5,842 nucleotides of DNA, from positions 1 through 5,842 of the forward strand of contig JAHEDM010000186.1 in the NCBI GenBank assembly GCA_024641205.1. The letters are read 5' to 3'. The stretch's first letter is position 1; the number at the start of each line of letters is the position of its first letter. The position numbers were made by a program, and so were the translations under genes. This stretch comes from Actinomycetes bacterium. Lineage in GTDB: Bacteria; Actinomycetota; Acidimicrobiia; Spongiisociales; UBA4744. Of the stretch, positions 1-5,147 are shown piece by piece. The notes under the pieces were generated by a model. That model searched no databases. It saw only the letters and a program-made list of their open reading frames with translations, and was not told the origin of the DNA.

Positions 1-281
1 ACCGGCATCGGGCTCTGGGTGATGCGTGCCCCACACTCTTCGCAATGGCGATTGTGGGCAGGGTTGGTTGCTCCACAGGAGGGGCAGTTGACCAGCTGGC
101 GCATGGGAACGTCGCCCGGGACGACCCCTAATGGCTCGTCGTCATCTACGGGCGGGGAGTCTCCCAAGGAGAACTCCTCGAAGTGGGTCTCGTCCAGAGG
201 ATCGACCCATTGGCCACAATCGGGACAGAATTGCTGATCCTCGAAATTGGCCCCGCAATTGCTGCACGTCTGCTGCGTCAA
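1..281 (-). CDS. Double zinc-ribbon protein, N-terminal part (runs off the left edge)
   Basis: This is an open minus-strand frame of 93 codons that enters from the left edge and has no stop inside the window. I chose the TTG at 281-279 because a purine-rich ribosome binding site (GAGGAAGGAAG) lies four bases before it and no better start exists. The protein carries two four-cysteine zinc ribbons: Cys6, 9, 19, 22 (CSNCG...CPDCG) and Cys66, 69, 80, 83 (CPSCG...CEECG). They are joined by a linker of about 43 residues that is rich in Asp and Glu. There is no signal peptide or membrane helix in the visible part. Such paired ribbons occur in many poorly characterised actinobacterial proteins, where they usually bind zinc structurally and may contact protein or nucleic acid. 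The role is unknown and the C-terminal domain, which would decide it, lies outside the window. It is divergent from the radA group. The existence of the gene is well supported; its function is not. Confidence 0.8.
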   Translation of the reverse strand, partial: MTQQTCSNCGANFEDQQFCPDCGQWVDPLDETHFEEFSLGDSPPVDDDEPLGVVPGDVPMRQLVNCPSCGATNPAHNRHCEECGARITQSPMP

Positions 282-319
282 GAGACTTCCTTCCTCGTCG
301 GCGGTATTGTGCCACGTGC
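282..319. promoter_or_regulatory. 38-bp divergent gap that must hold or overlap two promoters
   Basis: The gap lies between the divergent TTG (281) and GTG (320) starts. On the plus strand TATTGT at 305-310 is a possible -10 hexamer about ten bases before the GTG, which would fit a leaderless or nearly leaderless message. On the minus strand CACAAT (311-306) is an equally weak -10 candidate overlapping it. No convincing -35 element is visible for either. The assignment rests mainly on the geometry of the two starts. Confidence 0.3.
286..296 (-). promoter_or_regulatory. Ribosome binding site deciding a TTG start
   Basis: Read on the minus strand this is GAGGAAGGAAG, ending four bases before the TTG at 281-279. 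It is the strongest Shine-Dalgarno-like sequence in the window and is the main reason for accepting a TTG start for the zinc-ribbon gene. Confidence 0.6.
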
Positions 320-445
320 GTGAGTTACTTTGTGATCAGAACGGCCGAGAGTTGGACGGTGGGCGGTTTTCTAGCCGCGCTTGTGTTGCTGGCCATCGTG
401 GTCGGCATGATAACGGCCATCTTTTTCGTCACTCGCAACCGATAG
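320..445 (+). CDS. Probable small single-helix membrane protein upstream of radA
   Basis: This is a 41-residue reading frame starting with GTG at 320 and ending with TAG at 443-445. The N-terminus (MSYFVIRTAESWTVGG) is short and polar. It is followed by one uninterrupted hydrophobic segment of about 22 residues (roughly residues 15-36, including LAALVLLAIVVGMI) and a basic tail, TRNR. That is the shape of a single-pass protein with its C-terminus in the cytoplasm. The stop lies 11 nt before the radA ATG, a spacing typical of co-transcribed genes. There is no clear ribosome binding site, so translation may be leaderless; a second in-frame GTG at 332 would give 37 residues. I recognise no family. 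Against it: it is very short, and hydrophobic segments arise by chance in GC-rich DNA. For it: the clean helix, the basic end and the tight spacing. Confidence 0.45.
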   Translation: MSYFVIRTAESWTVGGFLAALVLLAIVVGMITAIFFVTRNR

Positions 446-456
446 CATCCTGTCCT

Positions 457-1776
457 ATGACGTATTCCTGCATTGCGTGCGGCTACCGGTCCGCCAAGTG
501 GATGGGGTTCTGCCCGCAATGCCGCGCTTCGGAAGGTCTGGTTCAGATCTCGGATAAGCCGAGCCGGCCGTTGCGCACCTCTCCCGGCCCGATTCCTCTT
601 GCCAAGGCGGGAGGAGCGACCGTTGCTCGCGTGGCCGTTGGCATGGGGGAAATCGATAGGGTGCTCGGAGGAGGTTTTGTACCGGGCGCCGTGGTCCTGC
701 TGGGCGGCGAACCCGGGGTGGGTAAGTCGACGCTCGCGCTGCAGGTTGCCGGGGCGCTGGCGGCAGGCGGGTCAAAAGTGCTCATTGCGACCGCTGAAGA
801 GTCGGCGGAGCAGGTCGGTCTCCGGGCCGAGCGGCTCGAAATCGACGGAAACGAAATATTCCTGCTCGCTGAAGCCGACATCGACGACATCCTGGGAGCT
901 GCAGATCAGCTTCGTCCGGATCTGTTGATTATCGACTCCATTCAGACGGTTATCGCCGCCGAGGTGGGTACTGCCCCCGGCTCCGTGACGCAGGTGCGCG
1001 AGTGCGCCGCTCGCGTGATGAGATACGCCAAGGACTCAGGAACTGCCGCGATTCTGGTTGGCCATGTAACCAAAGACGGTGGCATTGCCGGGCCGAAGAC
1101 CCTCGAACACATGGTAGATGTTGTCCTCTACCTGGAAGGGGAGAGCGAATCGGGACTGCGAGGCCTGCGCAGCCTCAAGAACCGTTTCGGCGCCACTCAC
1201 CTCATGGGGTTCTTTGAAATGGCTCACGAAGGTCTGCGGGAGGTAGCCGACCCGTCGGCAGCCTTCCTCGCCGATTGGCGTGGAGCAGTACCCGGAACTC
1301 TGGCGTTCCCAACGGTCGAAGGTCGACGCCCGGTTTTGGTAGAGGTGCAGGCGCTTGCGGCGCCTACCACCGTTCCTCAACCACGGCGGAGTGTCCGGGG
1401 CGTCGAGCCATCCCGGGTTCACCAGATGCTGGCCATCCTGGATCGACATGCCGGGCTCTCCTTTGCCGACCAGGAGGTATACGTCAACGTGGTCGGCGGG
1501 CTCAGGCTCACCGAGCCGGCCACCGACCTGCCGGTCGCCCTGGCGCTCGCCTCCTCACGTCTTGACCGTCCCCTTGGCCCGCTGGCCGCCTGGGGGGAAG
1601 TAGGCCTCACCGGCGAACTGCGAGCCGTAGCCCATGAGACTCGGCGAGTGGAAGAGGCCGCCCGATTGGGGATTCCCACCTCGGTCGCTCCGCACAAGGG
1701 GACCCGGCTCGGGATCCGTGAGGCGCTCGACCTGGCTCTCCCTGGTTGGCAAGAGCAGCTCGAGCCCCGTCGCTGA
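457..1776 (+). CDS. radA: DNA repair protein RadA (branch-migration ATPase)
   Basis: The protein has 439 residues, close to the usual 450-460. RadA is a RecA-like hexameric ATPase that promotes branch migration and extends heteroduplex DNA during recombinational repair in the cytoplasm. Visible domains in order: an N-terminal C4 zinc finger (Cys5, 8, 19, 22); a RecA-type ATPase core with Walker A GEPGVGKST at about 84-92 and Walker B LLIID at about 156-160; the RadA-specific KNRFG motif at 241-245; and a C-terminal Lon-protease-like domain from about 340 (VYVNVVGGLRLTEPATDLPVALALASS, cited here only in part: VNVVGGLRLTEPATDLP), which is structural rather than proteolytic in this family. The ATG at 457 puts the zinc finger right at the N-terminus, as in known RadA proteins; the open frame upstream is not needed. 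No strong ribosome binding site precedes it, so coupling to the small upstream frame is possible. All diagnostic motifs are intact. Confidence 0.97.
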   Translation: MTYSCIACGYRSAKWMGFCPQCRASEGLVQISDKPSRPLRTSPGPIPLAKAGGATVARVAVGMGEIDRVLGGGFVPGAVVLLGGEPGVGKSTLALQVAGALAAGGSKVLIATAEESAEQVGLRAERLEIDGNEIFLLAEADIDDILGAADQLRPDLLIIDSIQTVIAAEVGTAPGSVTQVRECAARVMRYAKDSGTAAILVGHVTKDGGIAGPKTLEHMVDVVLYLEGESESGLRGLRSLKNRFGATHLMGFFEMAHEGLREVADPSAAFLADWRGAVPGTLAFPTVEGRRPVLVEVQALAAPTTVPQPRRSVRGVEPSRVHQMLAILDRHAGLSFADQEVYVNVVGGLRLTEPATDLPVALALASSRLDRPLGPLAAWGEVGLTGELRAVAHETRRVEEAARLGIPTSVAPHKGTRLGIREALDLALPGWQEQLEPRR

Positions 1777-1826
1777 GTTTCCAAAGCTTCGTTGGTCGTC
1801 TGGCCGACCCCCCAATGGTCTTGAAG

Positions 1827-1881
1827 CGACCAACCGGTCGAGCCACGGGTCGTCCTCCGTCTCCGCTCGACCATCCGGTCG
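1827..1881. repeat. Two near-identical small hairpins (CGACC-loop-GGTCG)
   Basis: CGACCAACCGGTCG (1827-1840) and CGACCATCCGGTCG (1868-1881) differ by one base in the loop; each can fold as a 5-bp stem with a 4-nt loop. A related inverted pair, GGTCG (1794-1798) and CGACC (1805-1809), and a lone GGTCG (1848-1852) lie close by. They may be a repeated protein-binding site or part of a dispersed intergenic repeat. Confidence 0.5.
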
Positions 1882-1916
1882 GGGCGCTCCCACCCTCTCC
1901 GCTCGCTGCGCTCGTT

Positions 1917-1940
1917 GCCTCTCCCGCCGGCGGGAGAGGC
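1917..1940. repeat. Perfect 24-nt palindrome (REP-like)
   Basis: GCCTCTCCCGCC is followed directly by its exact reverse complement GGCGGGAGAGGC. It could form a cruciform or, with a minimal loop, an RNA hairpin of about ten pairs. It is not followed by a run of T on either strand. The form resembles short palindromic elements repeated between genes in many GC-rich genomes, but its copy number cannot be seen from one window. Confidence 0.7.
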
Positions 1941-1981
1941 AAACTTCGCGGGAGGAACGAACAACGAGGAACGAGACCACT

Positions 1982-3064
1982 ATGATCCTTTCGATGCCCT
2001 CGACATCTTCCGGACTTCTTGAGATCCTGCAGCGTTTGGCGCCCGGTACCCCACTTCGGGATGCCTTGGGGAGGATCATCCAGCACCGGAATGGGGCGCT
2101 GATTGTCCTTGGGTTTGGCCCTGAGGTTGAGGGCATCTGCTCCGGCGGGTTCCAGCTCACCGACTCGGATTTCACGCCGGCTCGGCTGGCCGAGCTTGCC
2201 AAGATGGATGGGGCGATCATCCTCGATCACCCGTGGCAGAAGATCCTGCGGGTCAACGTACACCTGCTCCCGGACCCTGCGGTGCCCACCCAGGAAACGG
2301 GAGCCCGCTACCGAACCGCCGAACGGGTAGCCCGCCAGACCGGGCTCCCGGTAGTAGCCGTCAGTGAGGACCGCAGAGTCGCGACACTCTTCCTCGGTGG
2401 CGAAAAACACGAACTTCAAAGTCCGACGGCCCTTGCCGCCGAGGTCAACCAGGAGTTGTTGACCCTCGAACGATTCCGCCGCAGGCTGGATGAGGCTGAG
2501 GAACGCCTGACGCGCGAAGAAGTAGCCGACCTCATGACCTTCCGGGCTGTGGTCCAGGTCGTGCAACGAGCCGAACTCGTGCGCCGCATAGGCGAGGACA
2601 TCAGAAAAGTTGTGGTGGGGCTCGGCGGAGAGGGTGGCCTCATCAGCTTGCAGCTGGCCGATCTCCTCTACGGCACGAATGATCTTCGGGATCTCGTGAT
2701 CAAGGACTATGTTCGCCCGGTGACGGCGAAGAGGCTAAACCAGGCATTGACGAAGCTGGAAGCCCTTCCTACCGTCGACCTGAGCGATCCGGATGCGGTC
2801 GCCGCTGCTCTCGGATTCGACCACCCCGACAGCCACACTCGCCCGCTGGGGGTGCGTCTCCTCTCCCAGGTACCGCGGCTTCCAACCGCCGTGCGGGACG
2901 GAATCGTCAGGCATTTCAAGGATTTCCAAAAGATGCTGAATGCATCCGTCGATGAGCTGGATGAAGTCGCCGGAATCGGCCGTGCCCGAGCTACCCAGTT
3001 GCGTCTGCTCTTCGACCGGATGCTCGAAACGATTCGTGCCTGGGATCACTCGGTCGAGCTCTGA
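1982..3064 (+). CDS. disA: DNA integrity scanning protein DisA (diadenylate cyclase)
   Basis: The protein has 360 residues, matching the family length of about 357. DisA is an octamer that slides on DNA, senses branched structures such as Holliday junctions, and condenses two ATP into the second messenger c-di-AMP. Domains: an N-terminal DAC cyclase domain (about 10-150) with the catalytic DGA motif at 76-78 and the motif region ETGARYRTAER at 105-115; a helical linker (about 155-290); and a C-terminal helix-hairpin-helix DNA-binding domain with VAGIGRARATQL at 329-340. The DAC motif normally reads GTRHRTAER; here T is A and the central His is Tyr (residue 110), the one clear anomaly. I chose ATG at 1982 because AGGA at 1967-1970 lies 11 nt upstream; a second ATG at 1994 has no such site. 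Its position next to radA fits the classical genome-integrity pair. Confidence 0.96.
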   Translation: MILSMPSTSSGLLEILQRLAPGTPLRDALGRIIQHRNGALIVLGFGPEVEGICSGGFQLTDSDFTPARLAELAKMDGAIILDHPWQKILRVNVHLLPDPAVPTQETGARYRTAERVARQTGLPVVAVSEDRRVATLFLGGEKHELQSPTALAAEVNQELLTLERFRRRLDEAEERLTREEVADLMTFRAVVQVVQRAELVRRIGEDIRKVVVGLGGEGGLISLQLADLLYGTNDLRDLVIKDYVRPVTAKRLNQALTKLEALPTVDLSDPDAVAAALGFDHPDSHTRPLGVRLLSQVPRLPTAVRDGIVRHFKDFQKMLNASVDELDEVAGIGRARATQLRLLFDRMLETIRAWDHSVEL

Positions 3065-3070
3065 ATAGCG

Positions 3071-3105
3071 AGTACCCAGTACCCAGCCTCTAGTACCTAG
3101 TTCAG
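3071..3105. repeat. Degenerate 7-nt tandem repeat after disA
   Basis: The block reads as five units: AGTACCC, AGTACCC, AGCCTCT, AGTACCT, AGTTCAG. Units one, two and four are identical or differ by one base; units three and five are diverged but stay in phase. It starts six bases after the disA stop. No function can be assigned from the sequence. Confidence 0.6.
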
Positions 3106-3107
3106 GA

Positions 3108-3129
3108 CCGACGACTTTCTTCGCGTCGG
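3108..3129. repeat. Small inverted repeat between disA and carD
   Basis: CCGACG (3108-3113) and CGTCGG (3124-3129) form a perfect 6-bp stem around a 10-nt loop. No T-tract follows, so a terminator role for disA is not supported. It lies about 26 bp before the possible carD -10 hexamer and could equally be an operator half-site pair. Confidence 0.3.
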
Positions 3130-3154
3130 AGGTACCCATCGGACGCAGAAGCAC

Positions 3155-3160
3155 TACTAT
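3155..3160 (+). promoter_or_regulatory. Possible carD -10 hexamer
   Basis: TACTAT matches the TATAAT consensus at four of six positions, including the important first two and the last. It lies in a locally less GC-rich patch about 28 nt before the chosen carD ATG, giving a short plausible leader. No good -35 element is seen 16-18 bp upstream. Confidence 0.25.
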
Positions 3161-3179
3161 TGCCCCTCCGACTCGATGC

Positions 3180-3184
3180 AGGGA
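3180..3184 (+). promoter_or_regulatory. Ribosome binding site deciding the carD start
   Basis: AGGGA lies just ahead of the ATG at 3188 and sits inside the first codons of the alternative start at 3176, which has no comparable site. The spacing to 3188 is short but usable, so 3188 is preferred. Confidence 0.4.
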
Positions 3185-3187
3185 TCT

Positions 3188-4030
3188 ATGGCGACCAAGA
3201 AGACCACAACCAGTAGCAAGGCTGCGACTACCAAGAAACCGGCTACGGCTGTCAAGAAACCGGCCGCCAAGAAGCCGGTTACGGCAGCCAAGCAGGAAAC
3301 CGCCGCCAAGGCAGCACCTGCGAAAACGGCGGCGAAGAAGACGTCGGCTGCCAAGGTGGCCGCCAAATCATCCGCCACTGCAAGGCCCTCGGCCAAAAAG
3401 CCGACCGGAACGGCCAAGGCAAAGGCCGCGCCTGCGGCCAAGTCGACCACTGCAGCCCGGAAATCGGCTACCAAGAAGAGCCCTGCCCCGGGCGCTGCCG
3501 GTCAACCTGCTGCTCCGGCCCGCAAGGCCTCAGCCTTTTCGATCGGCGACAAGGTCGTCCATCCTCACCACGGTGCGGCGGTCATTGTCAAGAAGGTCAA
3601 GCAGACCGTGGCAGGCAACCGCCAGGACTATTTCCAATTGGAGATTGCCACCGACCAGCTGACGGTCTTGTTGCCGATCGCCAACATCGAGGACACAATT
3701 CGGCCCGTTATCAGCAAGAACCAGGCCCGCAAGGTATTCGCGTTGTTCAAGGAACCGCCCCAGGAGGCAGGCAGCAACTGGAGCCGTTGGTACAAGGTGC
3801 TGAACGAGAAGATGACGTCGGGCGACATTTACCAGGTGGCCGAGGTTGTGCGCGATCTGACCTACTCCCAACAAACCAAGGGGATCTCACCTGCCTTGAA
3901 GCGGATGCTCTCCAAGGCTCGCTTGACGCTTACGAGTGAGCTGCGGTTTGCTCTCGATGTTGATGAGGAAGAAGCGACCAGGAAATTGGATCGGGCGCTT
4001 CCCAAGGTCGAAATACCGGACGAAAACTGA
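3188..4030 (+). CDS. carD: CarD-family RNA polymerase-binding regulator with a histone H1-like N-terminal tail
   Basis: The protein has 280 residues against about 160 for the mycobacterial CarD. CarD binds the RNA polymerase beta subunit and stabilises the open promoter complex, notably at rRNA promoters. The CarD module starts at about residue 117 (FSIGDKVVHPHHGAAVI, the RNA polymerase-interacting Tudor-like part). It continues into the helical DNA-binding part with NWSRWYK at 197-203, whose Trp198 corresponds to the conserved minor-groove tryptophan, and SGDIYQVAEVVRDL at 211-224. Residues 1-116 are a low-complexity tail with about 25 Lys, 3 Arg and a single acidic residue among Ala, Pro, Thr and Ser, with KKP, AAK and AKK repeats as in histone H1-like bacterial proteins. 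This is probably a disordered DNA-binding extension. The start at 3188 is supported by AGGGA; ATG at 3176 would add four residues. Identity of the CarD domain is secure; the tail's role is inferred. Confidence 0.93.
   Translation: MATKKTTTSSKAATTKKPATAVKKPAAKKPVTAAKQETAAKAAPAKTAAKKTSAAKVAAKSSATARPSAKKPTGTAKAKAAPAAKSTTAARKSATKKSPAPGAAGQPAAPARKASAFSIGDKVVHPHHGAAVIVKKVKQTVAGNRQDYFQLEIATDQLTVLLPIANIEDTIRPVISKNQARKVFALFKEPPQEAGSNWSRWYKVLNEKMTSGDIYQVAEVVRDLTYSQQTKGISPALKRMLSKARLTLTSELRFALDVDEEEATRKLDRALPKVEIPDEN
3232..3288 (+). repeat. Direct repeats in the CarD tail coding region
   Basis: CAAGAAACCGGC occurs at 3232-3243 and 3253-3264 and, with two changes, at 3268-3279 (CAAGAAGCCGGT). The first and third copies are followed by TACGGC. 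They encode the KKPA/KKPV units and look like in-frame duplications that lengthened the basic tail. Confidence 0.6.
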
Positions 4031-4037
4031 TCTTTGG

Positions 4038-4051
4038 CCGCCGGCCGGCGG
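4038..4051. repeat. GC-only 14-nt palindrome after carD
   Basis: CCGCCGGCCGGCGG is its own reverse complement and lies eight bases after the carD stop. It could form a 5-bp stem with a GGCC loop. No T-run follows on the plus strand, so it is at best a weak or factor-assisted termination or attenuation element. Confidence 0.35.
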
Positions 4052-4097
4052 GGCTTCGCTCCACGGGAATCAACGAGCGTAGAGCTAACCTCGGGAC

Positions 4098-5147
4098 GTG
4101 ATTGTCGAAGCCGTCCGGTTACTCATTACGCTGGCCCTCACCGCTCTGGGATTCCAGCTTGGCTCGAATGTGGAGGTTCCCAACGCGGACGCGGCGCCGG
4201 TGCTTGGTGCCGTGCTCGGCGCCGGGGTTGGCTATGTGCTCGGCGGCGTGCTTGGTCGGGGATTCCGCAAGAGCCTCGATGTCATGCCGGATCGGGTCGC
4301 CGAACGGTCATCAGGACCGGAGCTCTTCGCCGGGGCGTTCGGGATGGTGGTTGGGCTCATCATTGGGGTCATCCTCGGATTTCCCATCGTGTTCTTCATG
4401 CCTGCGGCTGTGGCGTGGCCGCTCGCTTCGCTGGTCGTGTTGGTTTTGGCGAGTCTCGGGACTCGTCTCTTTGCCTCACGTACCGACGACCTGCTGGCGG
4501 TAACCGGGCTACGGCGTCGCGGAACATTGGTGAGTCGGAGCCTGGACCACCCGGAGCGGGCCTTTCTCTTGGATTCTTCTGCTGCCATCGACGGGCGGAT
4601 TCTGGAAATGGCTCGCGTCGGCCTTATTCCCGGCCGCGTCTGGGTGCCCGAATTCGTCCTCGATGAGATGCAGGGACTGGCGGACGCGGTCGACAAGACG
4701 AGAAGACGGCGGGGACGGCGAGGGCTCGAGGTGATTGAAGCCATGCGGGGCTCTGAAGTATCGCAGGTGTACATCCTGGAGGAGACGGTGCCGGAGTTCG
4801 AGGACGTCGATGCGAAACTGCTGGCGTTGGCCATGCGCGCCGATGCGACCCTCATCACCACCGATCACAATCTTGCCAAAGCGGCCGAAGCGCGCGGTAT
4901 CTCGGTGTTGAATCCCCATTCGCTGGCCGAGTCGCTCAAACCGGTGGTAGCGACCGGGGACCGGATTCGCGTTGACATCACCAAACCCGGTTCCGAATCC
5001 GGCCAGGGGGTGGGCTATCTCGACGACGGCACCATGATCGTTGTGGAACAGGGGTCCGATTTGATCGGGACCGAGATCGAGGTCGAGATCATCAGCGTGA
5101 CGCGCACCTCCATCGGGCGCATGCTGTTTGCCCGTCCGATCGCATGA
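4098..5147 (+). CDS. YacL-like membrane-anchored PIN/TRAM domain protein (predicted nuclease)
   Basis: The protein has 349 residues. Four hydrophobic segments occupy about residues 5-22, 33-55, 76-101 and 105-125, anchoring it in the inner membrane. A PIN-type RNase domain follows (about 155-275). Its probable metal-binding acidic residues are Asp159 (LLDSS), Asp165 (AIDG), Glu190 (LDEM), Asp238 (VDAK) and Asp256 (TTDHN). A basic stretch TRRRRGRRGL follows at 201-210. A C-terminal TRAM domain (about 280-347) carries QGVGYLDDGTMIVVE, a signature of this family, and probably binds RNA. The closest known relative by architecture and gene order is Bacillus YacL; the substrate is not established. 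The GTG at 4098 is chosen because it begins just before the first helix; no strong ribosome binding site is visible. It overlaps ispD by four bases. Confidence 0.92.
   Translation: MIVEAVRLLITLALTALGFQLGSNVEVPNADAAPVLGAVLGAGVGYVLGGVLGRGFRKSLDVMPDRVAERSSGPELFAGAFGMVVGLIIGVILGFPIVFFMPAAVAWPLASLVVLVLASLGTRLFASRTDDLLAVTGLRRRGTLVSRSLDHPERAFLLDSSAAIDGRILEMARVGLIPGRVWVPEFVLDEMQGLADAVDKTRRRRGRRGLEVIEAMRGSEVSQVYILEETVPEFEDVDAKLLALAMRADATLITTDHNLAKAAEARGISVLNPHSLAESLKPVVATGDRIRVDITKPGSESGQGVGYLDDGTMIVVEQGSDLIGTEIEVEIISVTRTSIGRMLFARPIA

Larger units (their letters stand above)
1777..1981. other. Repeat-rich radA-disA intergenic region
   Basis: This 205-bp spacer has no credible gene. From left to right it holds a cluster of GGTCG/CGACC pentamers forming three small hairpins (1794-1881), a direct repeat CGCTCG either side of CTG, a perfect 24-nt palindrome (1917-1940), and a doubled AGGAACGA (1953-1960 and 1967-1974) just before disA. 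There is no T-tract after the palindrome, so it is not a canonical intrinsic terminator. A disA promoter could lie here, but I see no convincing -35/-10 pair. Confidence 0.6.

Noticed and set aside
247..456. Extension of RadA upstream to an ATG at 247
   Set aside because: It would add 70 residues without homology before the zinc finger, which in RadA sits at the extreme N-terminus, and would overlap the divergent zinc-ribbon gene.
1917..1940. Intrinsic terminator for radA
   Set aside because: The hairpin is strong but no T-tract follows on the plus strand (next bases AAACTTCG), so it does not meet the rule.
1634..1981. Extension of DisA upstream into radA
   Set aside because: The frame is open but the added residues are low-complexity and pass through the palindromic spacer; starting at 1982 gives the normal family length.
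1607..2566. A 319-codon minus-strand open frame opposite radA and disA
   Set aside because: It crosses the radA end, the repeat-rich spacer and the disA cyclase domain, has no recognisable domain, and lies opposite two well-supported genes. Long antisense frames are common in GC-rich DNA.
3176..3187. CarD start at the upstream ATG
   Set aside because: No ribosome binding site precedes it, while AGGGA lies just before the ATG at 3188. The difference is only four residues and cannot be settled from sequence alone.
3188..3535. The Lys-rich region as a separate histone-like gene
   Set aside because: The frame continues without a stop into the CarD domain, and no internal start with a ribosome binding site is seen at the junction.
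4034..4666. A 210-codon plus-strand frame overlapping the start of the PIN/TRAM gene
   Set aside because: Its translation is Arg- and Gly-rich without any domain, whereas the overlapping frame gives four membrane helices, PIN and TRAM domains.
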